Assembly (NCBI GenBank): GCA_031286025.1
Contig: JAITVB010000134.1
Span: forward strand, 1-19,889
Direction of reading: 5' to 3'
DNA: 19,889 bases
Source of the DNA: Rikenellaceae bacterium
GTDB taxonomy: Bacteria > Bacteroidota > Bacteroidia > Bacteroidales > Rikenellaceae
Part shown: one piece after another, positions 1-10,200 of the stretch
Position numbering within the stretch: the stretch's first letter is position 1
Layout: each line of letters begins with the position of its first letter
Notes under the pieces: model-generated
The model's input: only the letters and a program-made list of their open reading frames with translations
Databases searched by the model: none
Told to the model about the DNA's origin: nothing
Position numbers and translations under genes: made by a program

Positions 1-73
1 CGCGTATTGTTTTGCGAATACTGCGTTTGTTCCGGAAGCGGCTCCATCCCCTCCCTTCTGATCGATGTCTTTG
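1..73. other. Window edge, no assignable gene
   Basis: Too little sequence is present to name a gene. On the plus strand, one frame ends with a stop at 59-61 and another at 72-74, just before the hairpin, so either could be the tail of an upstream gene. On the minus strand, an ATG at 45-47 preceded by a purine-rich GGGAGGGG opens a frame that stays open to the window edge (starting MEPLPEQTQ). That would make it the 5' end of a leftward gene. None of these readings resembles a family I recognise, and the sequence does not let me choose between them. Confidence 0.3.
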
Positions 74-114
74 AAAATATGCAGGCCGGGTACTATTTCC
101 GGCCTGCATATTTT
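74..114. terminator. Bidirectional intrinsic terminator hairpin
   Basis: A perfect 16-bp inverted repeat (arms 74-89 and 99-114) with a 9-base loop. The GC-rich core GCAGGCCGG/CCGGCCTGC is flanked by an A tract on the left and a T tract on the right, so a U-rich 3' side forms on either strand. It lies about 100 bases past the stop of the leftward lipoprotein gene and could end that transcript. It could equally end a rightward gene arriving from outside the window. Confidence 0.85.
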
Positions 115-217
115 GCAGATTCTTCACTCCTCTTTTGCGGGCAGACAAAGAAAGCGGCAACGCGAGAGATCGAGATACAGAAGCCGTTTCGAACTCCAGT
201 ACGGGGCCGTGCCGCAC

Positions 218-1165
218 TTAATAAGCGTTATACAAAAAATCTTCAACCAGTCCGGCGGGAGCGTCCCGTAAAATCACCCGCTTGTCTTTGTCGAGCAAAT
301 AAAGCGTAGGGATCGCTTTGAGATCATATGTTCCCTCGATCGAAATCCGGCCTCCGGCATCATACCCCACGATCCATCCTTTGGGCATTTCGGGCAGAAA
401 TTTCCGCCATGCGGTTAGGTCTTCGTCGGGATAGACGGCCAACAAGGCCACCTTTTTCATCCCCATCAGGTGGTTGATCGTGGCCGATTGCGACAGGAGG
501 CTTTCGACCTCGCGGCAAGTGTTGCAATCGGGATTGTAAAACATCACCACCGTATAATCGGCCCGGATCGCCGACAGCCGCCCCTTCGTTCCCGAGGCGA
601 GGGTGTACTCGATATCGTTGGCCATGGTGCCTGGCCGGTTTCTCATCGCCATTTCGAGTTGCGCCCTGGGGCGGATTTTTTCGAGTGTATCGATGCGGGA
701 AGAAGCGATAATTACCTCTAAAACAGGAATGTAAAGTTCTTCGTTTTGCACTTGGGAATTGGGGTCATGGAGAATCTCTTCGATCAATTCCGTAAATCGG
801 GCGAGAAGGGCAGGGCCACTTTTCGATTCGACCTGGCCCATAAATCCGGAGATCATCTGCTCGCCCTGCTTCAATGGCAACATATTCAACAGACCGGTAT
901 AGTTGACAATAAGTTGCCCGAGCGTAGTCGAATCGGTTGCCCAGGTGGTGTCCGCAAAGTCGAAGGCATCCCAGTAGTGGACCGCGACATAAACTGTCTG
1001 CTCGCCCGGATCGGTCATCATGGCCGGCGGAACAGGTATAGTCAAGTCGTGGTTGGGTTCACTTCCCACAGCGGCCGACTTTCCGGCGCGGTTGCCGCAG
1101 CCGACTGCGAACAGGATAGCGATCAAGGCTGCTGCCAAGACACTTTTGTTATAATTTCCGGTCAT
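218..1165 (-). CDS. Thioredoxin-fold lipoprotein (DUF5106-type)
   Basis: 315 residues. The N-terminus has a hydrophobic stretch (about residues 9-22) ending in the lipobox-like AVGC, so Cys23 is the likely lipidated residue and the protein should sit in the envelope. The middle (about 40-185) matches my recollection of the DUF5106 region that precedes a thioredoxin-like domain in Bacteroidota. The C-terminal half is thioredoxin-like: a CNTC redox motif at Cys214-Cys217, preceded by the strand VVMFYNPD, and the cis-proline segment AIPTLYLL around Pro286. This suggests a TlpA/ResA-like thiol-disulfide oxidoreductase facing the periplasm. Its substrate is unknown. It is transcribed alone, away from purH, and a strong hairpin lies about 100 bases past its stop. 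The class is well supported; the DUF5106 label comes from memory of the family. Confidence 0.88.
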   Translation of the reverse strand: MTGNYNKSVLAAALIAILFAVGCGNRAGKSAAVGSEPNHDLTIPVPPAMMTDPGEQTVYVAVHYWDAFDFADTTWATDSTTLGQLIVNYTGLLNMLPLKQGEQMISGFMGQVESKSGPALLARFTELIEEILHDPNSQVQNEELYIPVLEVIIASSRIDTLEKIRPRAQLEMAMRNRPGTMANDIEYTLASGTKGRLSAIRADYTVVMFYNPDCNTCREVESLLSQSATINHLMGMKKVALLAVYPDEDLTAWRKFLPEMPKGWIVGYDAGGRISIEGTYDLKAIPTLYLLDKDKRVILRDAPAGLVEDFLYNAY

Positions 1166-1213
1166 AGTTCAGGGATTTAATACCTCCCGGCACTTGGGGA
1201 GGGACTTTATCCG

Positions 1214-1414
1214 TCAAAGATACACATTAAAAAGCAATTTCGAGCGAGGTGACGAAAGTCTGCCGAATGGCCGGGCGATGCCGACGTAATCGACCTCCAA
1301 ACCGTCCTGTTTGTCTTGGAAAAAGCTTCCACACAATGGTTTGGCAAGCAACACTGTCAAAATTACAGCTATGATCGTTAATATTTCCCTTTTCACATCT
1401 CTCAATAATCCCAT
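1214..1414 (-). CDS. Doubtful small membrane or secreted ORF
   Basis: An open frame of 66 codons starting at the ATG at 1412-1414; an earlier in-frame ATG at 1451-1453 would give 79. I do not recognise it. Residues 10-25 are strongly hydrophobic (ILTIIAVILTVLLA), so it could be a signal peptide or one membrane helix. Its stop overlaps the -7 box of the next leftward gene. A neighbouring minus-strand frame ending at 1227 reads TFVTSLEIAF then stop, which resembles the Phe-ended final beta strand of outer-membrane proteins. If a base has been lost near 1275, this could be the remnant of a secreted protein. It may equally be a chance ORF in intergenic DNA. Confidence 0.25.
   Translation of the reverse strand: MGLLRDVKREILTIIAVILTVLLAKPLCGSFFQDKQDGLEVDYVGIARPFGRLSSPRSKLLFNVYL
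1215..1222 (-). promoter_or_regulatory. Candidate -7 box for the lipoprotein gene
   Basis: On the minus strand this reads TATCTTTG, an exact match to the Bacteroidota -7 consensus TAnnTTTG, about 50 bases upstream of the lipoprotein start at 1165. I do not find a good TTTG-like -33 element 18-21 bases further upstream, so the call rests on the -7 box and its position alone. Confidence 0.5.
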
Positions 1415-1670
1415 AAAACGGTCGGGTAAAAATAGAAAATATTTGAGCGGCATATTATTTCAAGAGACAAACGTATATAATCCGGTATATTTGTGTATAT
1501 TTGTGGTGTGAAAGTCATTCTTTGTGTGTTTGTGTAAAAAGGGGTGAAAGATTGAGTTTCACTCGTTTCCAAATCGTTGCCTGTCGCGAAACCTGCTTTC
1601 GTAACTTGATCATTCCCAACACAAAAGACAAAAACCATGTCTGTCCGTGTACATTAAACCGTAATCTCTC
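1415..1670. other. Intergenic leader upstream of purH
   Basis: AT-richer DNA without a convincing gene. It holds tandem -7-like motifs (listed separately) and two small inverted repeats that could fold in the purH leader: GTGAAA/TTTCAC at 1544-1549 and 1557-1562, and CGAAA/TTTCG at 1587-1591 and 1597-1601. I compared it by eye with purine and other riboswitch cores and saw no match. A minus-strand TACGTTTG at 1468-1475 could be a leftward -7 box serving the doubtful small ORF. Confidence 0.4.
1486..1503 (+). promoter_or_regulatory. Tandem TATATTTG -7 boxes upstream of purH
   Basis: The 10-base unit TATATTTGTG occurs twice head to tail (1486-1495 and 1496-1505), so two exact TAnnTTTG -7 motifs sit 10 bases apart on the plus strand. 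Either could drive purH and the genes after it, giving a leader of about 160 bases. No clear TTTG-type -33 box lies at the usual distance from either copy. Confidence 0.45.
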
Positions 1671-3191
1671 GTGAAGAAGATCAAAAGCGCCTTAATATCA
1701 GTCTACTACAAGGACGGATTGGATGAAGTCGTAAAACTGTTGGCCGCCCAGGACGTAACCCTCTATTCGACTGGCGGAACACTTGAATTTATCAACGGTC
1801 TGGGCCTTCAGGCAATGGCCGTCGAAACGCTTACCGGCTACCCGTCGATCCTCGGCGGCCGTGTGAAAACACTCCACCCCAAGGTGTTCGGGGGTATCCT
1901 CGCCCGCCGTGAAAACCCGCAGGACGCGGAACAACTCGCAAGCTACGAGATTTCCGAAATCGACTTGGTGATCGTCGACCTCTACCCTTTCGAGCAAACC
2001 GTCGCTTCGGGCGCCGAAGAACAGGCCATTGTCGAAAAGATCGATATCGGCGGCATTTCGCTCATCCGCGCAGCCGCCAAGAACCATAAGGACGTGGTGA
2101 TCGTCCCCTCGGTCGACCAGTATGCTCCCCTCCTTGAAATTCTGCAAAACCAGAACGGCGAAACGTCGATGGAACAGCGCCGTTGGTTCGCCGCCCAGGC
2201 GTTCAACGTGAGTTCGCACTACGACACGGCGATCTTCAACTATTTCAACCGCAAGGAAAACATTCCGGCCTTCAAGTCGAGCTATCGGCAGGCCACCCCG
2301 CTGCGTTACGGCGAGAACCCGCATCAGGCGGCCACATTCTATGGCGATCTCGATGCGATGTTCGAAAAACTGCACGGCAAGGAGATTTCCTACAACAACA
2401 TGTTGGATATCGACTCGGCGGTCAACCTGATTTCGGAATTCACGGAACCGACCTTTGCGATACTGAAGCACAACAACGCCTGCGGCGTGGCGACTCGTCC
2501 GACGTTGGTCGATGCATGGAAAGCCGCCTTGGCGGGTGACCCGGTGTCGGCGTTCGGCGGGGTATTGATCTGCAACCGCGAGATCGATAAAGCTACCGCC
2601 GAGGAGATTAATCCGCTTTTTTGCGAGGTGGTGGTCGCCCCGAGCTATGCGGTTGAAGCTCTTCCTGTGCTCGAAAGCAAGAAGAACCGCATCATCCTGC
2701 GCCTGAAGGCGGTCGACCGCCCGGCCAACCAGTTCCGTTCGCTGCTCAACGGTGTAGCGGTACAGGAACGCGACGCCAAAGTCGGCGGTCAGGACAGCGA
2801 AGCGCGGCAAGTGACCGACAAGAGCGTTACTCCCGCACAGACGCAGGACCTCATCTTCGCCAACAAAATCGTCAAACAGTCGAAATCAAACGCCATCGTG
2901 TTGGCCAAGGACAACACGATGTTGGCGAGCGGCATCGGCCAGACTTCGCGTGTGGATGCGTTGAAACAGGCCATTGCCAAAGCCCGTTCGTTCGGCTTCG
3001 ACCTGCGTGGCGCAGTGATGGCTTCCGACGCTTTTTTCCCGTTTGCCGATTGCGCCGAAATCGCTCATGCGGAGGGCATCGACACAATCATTCAGCCCGG
3101 CGGCTCGGTGCGCGACCAGGAAACGATCGACTACTGCAACGCCAACGGCATGGCGATGCTTTTCACCGGTCTGCGTCACTTCAAACATTAA
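1671..3191 (+). CDS. purH: Bifunctional AICAR formyltransferase / IMP cyclohydrolase
   Basis: 506 residues, the usual PurH length. The cytoplasmic enzyme catalyses the last two steps of de novo IMP synthesis: formylation of AICAR by 10-formyl-THF, then ring closure. The N-terminal IMP cyclohydrolase domain (about 1-145) has STGGT and GGRVKTLHPKVFGG. The C-terminal transformylase domain has RYGENPHQA and the catalytic Lys266-His267 in KHNNACG (the family usually reads KHxNPCG). The start is GTG: an in-frame TAA lies at 1662-1664, and the homologous N-terminus (KKIKSALISVY) begins right after the GTG. mreB starts 37 bases downstream with no terminator, so purH probably heads the transcript into the elongasome genes, an arrangement I recall from other Bacteroidota. 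Confidence 0.97.
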   Translation: MKKIKSALISVYYKDGLDEVVKLLAAQDVTLYSTGGTLEFINGLGLQAMAVETLTGYPSILGGRVKTLHPKVFGGILARRENPQDAEQLASYEISEIDLVIVDLYPFEQTVASGAEEQAIVEKIDIGGISLIRAAAKNHKDVVIVPSVDQYAPLLEILQNQNGETSMEQRRWFAAQAFNVSSHYDTAIFNYFNRKENIPAFKSSYRQATPLRYGENPHQAATFYGDLDAMFEKLHGKEISYNNMLDIDSAVNLISEFTEPTFAILKHNNACGVATRPTLVDAWKAALAGDPVSAFGGVLICNREIDKATAEEINPLFCEVVVAPSYAVEALPVLESKKNRIILRLKAVDRPANQFRSLLNGVAVQERDAKVGGQDSEARQVTDKSVTPAQTQDLIFANKIVKQSKSNAIVLAKDNTMLASGIGQTSRVDALKQAIAKARSFGFDLRGAVMASDAFFPFADCAEIAHAEGIDTIIQPGGSVRDQETIDYCNANGMAMLFTGLRHFKH

Positions 3192-3228
3192 CCGGAATTT
3201 TCAACCCGTAAATATAAAACATCGGAAA

Positions 3229-4251
3229 ATGGGCTTATTCTCATTCCTGACACAAGAGTTGGCGATGGACCTCGGCACGGCCAACACGCTGATCATATAC
3301 AACGGCAAGATCGTGGTCGACGAACCCTCGATCGTAGCAGTCGACCAACACTCGGGCCGCCTGGTGGCCATCGGCAACAAGGCCCGTCAGATGCACGGCA
3401 AAACCCACCAGAATATCCGCACGATCCGCCCGTTGCGGGACGGGGTGATCGCCGACTTCAACGCTGCCGAATTGATGATCCGCGGGATGATCAAGATGAT
3501 CAAGTCGCGCGGATCGATGTTCGCCCCCTCGTTGCGAATGGTGATCTGTATCCCGTCGGGAAGCACCAACGTTGAGATTCGCGCCGTGCGCGACTCGGCC
3601 GAACACGCCGGGGGACGCGAAGTTTACATGATCTACGAACCGATGGCCGCCGCCTTGGGGATCGGCCTCGACGTCGAAGCGCCCGAAGGCCATATGGTGG
3701 TCGATATCGGTGGGGGGACGACCGAGATCGCGGTGATCTCGCTCGGCGGGATCGTCTGCAGCGAAAGCATCAACGTGGCGGGCGACGTCTTCACGGAAGA
3801 CATCCAGACCTACATCCGCCAACAGCACAATATCCGCATCGGCGAAAGCACGGCCGAACAGATCAAGATGGCGGTCGGCGCCGCCGTATCGGAACTCGAC
3901 GTGGTGCCCGAAAACCATACGTTCACCGGTCCGAACATCCTCACCTCGCTGCCTTCGACCATTTCGATCTCGTACCAGGAGATCGCCTATGCGCTTGAGA
4001 AGTCGCTGATGAAGGTCGACGCGGCGATCATGAAAGTGTTGGAACAGATCCCTCCCGAACTGTATGCCGACATCGTGCAGGAAGGGGTTTACCTGGCCGG
4101 CGGCGGCGCTCTGCTCAAGGGATTGGCCAACCGCCTGCAACAGAAGACCAACATCCCGTTCCATGTATCGGAAGATCCGTTGCGCGCCGTAGCCAGAGGC
4201 ACCGGTGTGGCCCTGAAAAATATCAACCGCTTCCAATTCTTAATGAAGTAA
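3229..4251 (+). CDS. mreB: Rod shape-determining actin homologue MreB
   Basis: 340 residues. MreB is a bacterial actin that forms membrane-bound filaments and positions the lateral-wall peptidoglycan machinery. The actin-fold nucleotide motifs are clear: phosphate-1 DLGTANT at 14-20, phosphate-2 DIGGGT at 159-164 and the adenosine motif GGG at 291-293. The N-terminal MGLFSFLTQ matches the short amphipathic start seen in Bacteroidota MreB. I chose the ATG at 3229 because the open frame further upstream lies inside purH in another frame and has no homology. It lies 37 bases after purH. The gap to mreC is unusually long and holds an inverted-repeat element. Confidence 0.98.
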   Translation: MGLFSFLTQELAMDLGTANTLIIYNGKIVVDEPSIVAVDQHSGRLVAIGNKARQMHGKTHQNIRTIRPLRDGVIADFNAAELMIRGMIKMIKSRGSMFAPSLRMVICIPSGSTNVEIRAVRDSAEHAGGREVYMIYEPMAAALGIGLDVEAPEGHMVVDIGGGTTEIAVISLGGIVCSESINVAGDVFTEDIQTYIRQQHNIRIGESTAEQIKMAVGAAVSELDVVPENHTFTGPNILTSLPSTISISYQEIAYALEKSLMKVDAAIMKVLEQIPPELYADIVQEGVYLAGGGALLKGLANRLQQKTNIPFHVSEDPLRAVARGTGVALKNINRFQFLMK

Positions 4252-7200
4252 ATCGCTGCACGCAGCGCACGCCACATTTTACTCATTCCGGGTTCCAAGC
4301 GGAGCGTACTTCAGTATGTGGGCACTGGAACGCGAAACGATGAGCAAAATCCGATGCACCCTGCGCACAGCGATGGTGGAGGTCTGCACGCCGTCAACCC
4401 CGAAAACCCGTTTCGCATAAAATGTACAAGTTCGTCCTGTTCCTCAAGAAAATACAGTTTCTGCTGTTGTTCGCGGTGATCGAGGTGGTGGCTTTGCACT
4501 TTTACGCCAACGGGTCGAGTTACAACTATGCCAAGTTTATCAACGTTTCGAACTACCTGGTCGGCGACATTTATGCCGGCGTTTCGCAGGTGAAGCAATT
4601 TTTTACCCTGGGCGATGAAAATCGCCGCCTGAACCGCGAGGTGTCCGAGTTGCGCTCGGCGCTCGAACACTACCGCGCCACGATGCCCGAAGTTAACATG
4701 CCTGATCGCCTGCTTGACTCGCTCCACTATGCCTATGTCCCGGCCCGGGTGGTCAACAACAGTCTCGGCAGGCAGCAGAACTACCTGACCCTGACGGGTG
4801 ATATGCGCGAGGTGACGCCTGACATGGCGGTTGTGGCGGGGGGCAATGTCGTTGGGTATGTCGTCGAACGCTCGGACCGTTTTGCGGTGGCCGTGTCGAT
4901 CCTCAACACCAGGTTCAGCACCGGCGGACGCATCAAGAAGCAGTCGAACACCGAGAAGGAGAGCAGCTATTTCGGTTCGATCCGCTGGGACGGCCACCGT
5001 ACCGACGAGGTGACGCTGACAGAAATCCCGAAGTATGCCGAAATCCTGCCGGGCGACACGGTGATCACGACCGAATACTCGTCGATCTTCCCGCCGGGCC
5101 TCAACATCGGTACGGTAGTCGGTTCGGAGCTGATCAATGCGACTTACTATGACGTGCGTGTAAAACTCTTTGCCGATATGGGGACATTGAACAACGTGGT
5201 GTTGGTGCGCTACACCTTCAACCGCGAAAAGACCGACCTTGAGGAGCGTGCCCGCCAACACACCGAAGGGGGATCCGACGACACGAGATAAAGCAACCGA
5301 AAAAATGCATCGGATACTGGAATATTTGCTGTTGTTTGTGGTGGTCGTGCTGCTGCAGGTGTTTGTTTTCGACCACCTGCAGGCGAGCACCTTCTTCGGC
5401 GCGTTCGTCTATGTGGCGTTCTTGATCCTGCTGCCGATGGAACTCGACCGTTCGGTGGTATTGTTGTTGGCAGCGGCGCTCGGGATGACGATGGACCTCT
5501 TTATGGGCATGCAGGGAATCAACACCGCCGCCACGGCTCTGACGGCCTTTTGCCGTCCGGCGATACTGGGCGCTTTCGTCGGTAAGGACGAGGCCGCCGG
5601 GGTGCCCAACATCGTGGGCCTCGGCTTCAGTAAATTCATCCGTTACGCCATCGTGCTGATCCTGATCCACCACACGGCGTTTTATCTTCTCGAATCGCTC
5701 TATTTCAAGGAGATCTTCTTCACCGTGCTGCGCATCCTTTCGGGGACACTCTGTACGTTGGTGGCGATTTACCTGTGTCAGTTACTTTTTTTGGTTCACC
5801 GATCGAAAATCTAACCGATGAACGGACGTGTCGGCATCCTGCGCTTCGTGGTGATCGCCCTGGTGGCGGTGGTTCTGGGACGGCTGTTCTATATCCAGGT
5901 GATCGACCGCCGCTATAAGGTTTTCGCGGACAACAACGTGTTGCGCTACGAGGTGCTGTTCCCCCCGCGTGGCGAGGTCTACGACCGCAACGGCGAATTC
6001 CTGGTACAGAACCGCGAAGCCAATGACCTGATCACCATCCCGATCGACGTCAAAGCGTTCGACACCACCCAGATGTGCGAAATCCTCGGGGTAAGCCGGG
6101 AACTCTTCGTGCGCGAATACCGGAAAGCCGTCCAGTTCTCGCGCCGCCGTCCTTCGGTGATCTTCAAACAGTTGCCGAAAGAAATGAAAATCAAACTCGA
6201 CGAACGCCATTTCCCCGGTTTTTATACCCAATACCGCACCATCCGCTCCTATCCCCGCAAAGTGGGCGGCAACCTGTTGGGCGACGTGGGCGAAGCGAAC
6301 GAACGCAACATCGAACGCGACTCCTACTACAAGAGCGGTGACTACATCGGCACGAGCGGCGTCGAGCAGGCCTATGAAAAGGACCTGCGCGGCGTGAAAG
6401 GCGTTAAGGTGCAGATGGTCGACGTGTTGGGCATCGTCAAAGGCAGTTATGGCGACGGGGTTTACGACACGCTTGCCTCGCCCGGGTTGGGTATTACCTG
6501 CACGATCGACGCGAAGTTGCAACTGTTGGCCGAAGAGTTGCTTACCGGCAAGGTAGGCAGTGTCGTGATGATCGAACCCTCGACGGGCGAAATCCTGGTC
6601 ATGGCTTCGAGCCCCACCTACGACCCTGACGAACTGGTGGGCCGCGAACGGGGCAACAACTACATGAAGCTGTTGCGCAATCCGCGGCGACCGCTTTATA
6701 ACCGGGCGGTGATGTCGTCCTATCCTCCCGGATCGACCTTCAAACTGGTCAATGCCCTGATCGGGCTCCAGGAAGGGACACTGACCGCCCAGACGACCTA
6801 CGGCTGCGCGATGGGCTACCACGTGGGCAACTTCAAGGTGGGGTGCCACAGCCATGTCTCGCCGCTCGACCTGACAGGAGCGATTCAAACTTCATGCAAC
6901 GCTTATTTCTGCAACGTCTACCGCAACAGCCTCGACAACCGCAAGTACGGCGGGGTGAAAAGCGGTTTCGACGTGTGGCGCGACTACGTGGTGAGCCTCG
7001 GTTTCGGGCGCAAGCTCGACTCGGACTTCATCGGCGAGTTGAACGGCAACGTCCCCACACGCGATTACTACGACCGTGTTTACCGTGGCAGTTGGAACTC
7101 GCTGACCACCGTGTCGCTAGCCATCGGCCAGGGCGAAATGGGGGCCACGCCGCTCCAGATGGCCAACTTCATCGCCACGATCGCCAACCGAGGCTATTAT

Positions 7201-10200
7201 TATATTCCACATGTGGTGAAAGCGATCCAGGGAAGGGATTCGATCGAGGCCCGCTTCTATGAAAAACATCACGCCAAGATCGAGTCCCAATACTTCGAAA
7301 TCGTCGCCGACGCAATGTACCGCGCGGTGAACGTGAGCGGCACCGGGGGCGGCGCCCGCATCGACGGATGGGACGTCTGCGGCAAGACGGGGACTGCCCA
7401 AAATCCCCACGGCCGCGACCATTCGGTCTTTGCCGCCTTTGCCCCCTACCGGAATCCGCAGGTGGCTATTTCGGTCTACATCGAAAACGGGGGCTTCGGG
7501 GCGACGATCGCCGTGCCGATCGCCCGGCTGTTGCTCGAACAATACCTCACCGGCGCGGTCGCCGATCCGGCCTTGGTCGAACATTACAAAAACCTCCCCA
7601 TAGCCTACCCGCGTTATGACCGGCAGTTCACACAACAATAGCCTGTCGCTCGGCCGGGTCGACTGGTCGATGGTCGCCATCTACGCCGCACTGGTGCTGA
7701 CGGGATTGCTCAATATCTACGCCGCCGTCTACGACCCCGAGCACAGCAGTATTTTCGACATGGATCAAAGCTACGGCAAGCAGTTGATGTGGATCGGCAT
7801 TTCGGCCTTTCTGGCGATCTCGGTACTGCTGATCGACGACAAATATTACCACGTCTTTGCCTACCCCCTCTATTGGCTCAGCATCCTTTTCCTGCTCGGC
7901 GTTTTCGTTTTCGGCAAGGAGGTCAACGGTGCCCGGGCGTGGTATGAGTTCGGGTCGGTACGTGTTCAACCGACCGAATTCGTCAAGGTGACCGCTTCGT
8001 TGGCTTTGGCGCGATGCATGAGTTCTTATGCATTCAACATTCACAGCCTCAAATCACTGCTGAACGTGGGATTGATCCTCGGCATCCCGGTGGCGGTCAT
8101 CATATTGCAGAACGACACGGGATCGGCGTTGGTCTATGTTTCATTTTTCTTTATGCTCTACCGCGAAGGGTTCAACCGGTGGCTTTACATCACGGTTTTT
8201 CTGTTGTTATTGCTCTTTGTGCTCTCGTTCCTTGTCGAACCGGTGCCGCTGTTGGTGATCCTGGTGCTGATCTGCGTTATCGGCGAGGGGTTGACCAACG
8301 GTCGGTGGAAGACCAAGATCATCTACCTGGCCGGAGTGGCGTTGGGGGCGTTAGGCGGCTATTTCGGCACGTTGGCGCTTGGACGGCCGATGTCGGCCGA
8401 TGTGGCGGTGATCGCCGCTGTGGCGGTTTCGCTGATCTTTGTGGTGACCTACGCCTATCGTCAGCGATTGCGCAACGTGTGGTTCTTCGTCCTGCTCTTT
8501 TTCGGGTCGTTGGCGTTCACCCAGACGATCGACTACGTGTTCGACAACGTGCTGCAGGTCCACCAACAGAAACGCATCCTCGACCTGTTGGGGCTCGAAT
8601 CCGATCTCAAGGGTTGGGGCTACAACGTCAACCAGTCGAAGATCGCCATCGGTTCGGGCGGCTTCACCGGCAAAGGATTTTTAGAGGGGACGCAGACGAA
8701 ATACAACTTTGTGCCCGAACAGAGCACCGACTTCATCTTCTGCACCGTGGGCGAAGAGTGGGGCTTTGTGGGCAGCACCGTGGTGGTGGTGCTTTTCGGT
8801 ATGCTGATCCTCAAACTGATCGCCATGGGCGAACGACAACAGGAAGCCTTCGGGCGGATCTACTGCTACTGTGCGGCTGGCATTTTCCTGTTCCACGTGG
8901 CGATCAACATCGGGATGACCATCGGGCTGATGCCCGTGATCGGCATCCCGCTGCCTTTCTTCAGTTACGGGGGGTCGTCGCTGATCGCCTTCACCCTGCT
9001 GTTATTCATTGCGATCAAACTCGACACGTCTAAAAAAGACCACATCACCCGGATCTGACCGAGACGGTACAATATTCAGTACTCATCCCCGAAAATTTCC
9101 TGTCATGGAAACAAAAAAACGATTGACCGGCCTCACTGCCGCAGCTGTCCAGGCTAGCCGGATCATGCACGGCGACAACCTGATCACCCCTCCGCCCCGC
9201 GATTCGGCGTGGAAACTGTTCCTCGAAAAGTTCCGGGATCCGGTGATCCGGGTATTGCTGATCGCGGCGTTCCTGTCGTTGGCCATCTCGTTTGTCGAGT
9301 GGGAGTTTGCCGAGACGATCGGGATTTTCTGTGCTATTTTGCTTGCGACGGGGGTGGCATTCTGGTTTGAACACGATGCGCAGAAAAAATTCGACCTGCT
9401 AGGTCGTGTCGACGACGACACCTTATATAAGGTGATCCGCGACGGGACGGTGCAGGAGGTCGCCAAACGCAATATCGTGGTGGGAGACGTGGTGGTGCTC
9501 GAAACAGGCGAAGAGATCCCGGCCGACGGCAGGCTCGAAGAGTCGCTCTCGCTGCAGGTCAACGAATCGACCCTGACCGGCGAACCGGTCACGGCCAAGA
9601 ACTCCGATCCGGCGGCAGGCGATCCGGAAGCGACCTATCCCTCGAACATGTTGCTGCGCGGCACAACCGTGGTCGAAGGCCACGGTACGATCACCGTCAC
9701 CTCGGTAGGCAACGCCACCGAATTCGGCCAGGTGGCGCGCGAAGCCTCGACCACCATCGACGAGAAAACACCCCTCAGCAAGCAACTCGAACGGTTGGCC
9801 AAGCTGATCGGCGGGGTGGGTTTCGGATTGTCATTTCTGGCCTTCGGTATCCTCTTGGCCAAACACCTGATCGAAGACCGGGCGACCTATTCCCCTGCGC
9901 AATTGTATTTCCTGGCCTCGTTTGTCGTGGCCGCCGGCATGATGTCGGCCCGGGCCTGGATGCCGACAGCCCGTGATACGCTCGAACTGACCGGCATCAT
10001 CAGGGGAGGCCCCCGCCCGGTGCAGAAAACTAACACGTTGGCCCTCATCGCGACGGGGGCCATGCTGTTTGCCATCCTCTGCGGCGTGGGCTACTGGGGT
10101 TTCGCCTGGTCACCGGTCGATCGCGGATCGTGGATCTCGCTCCACCAAGCCAACGACATCCTGCAAGCGTTCATGGTGGCCGTCACCCTGATGGTGGTGG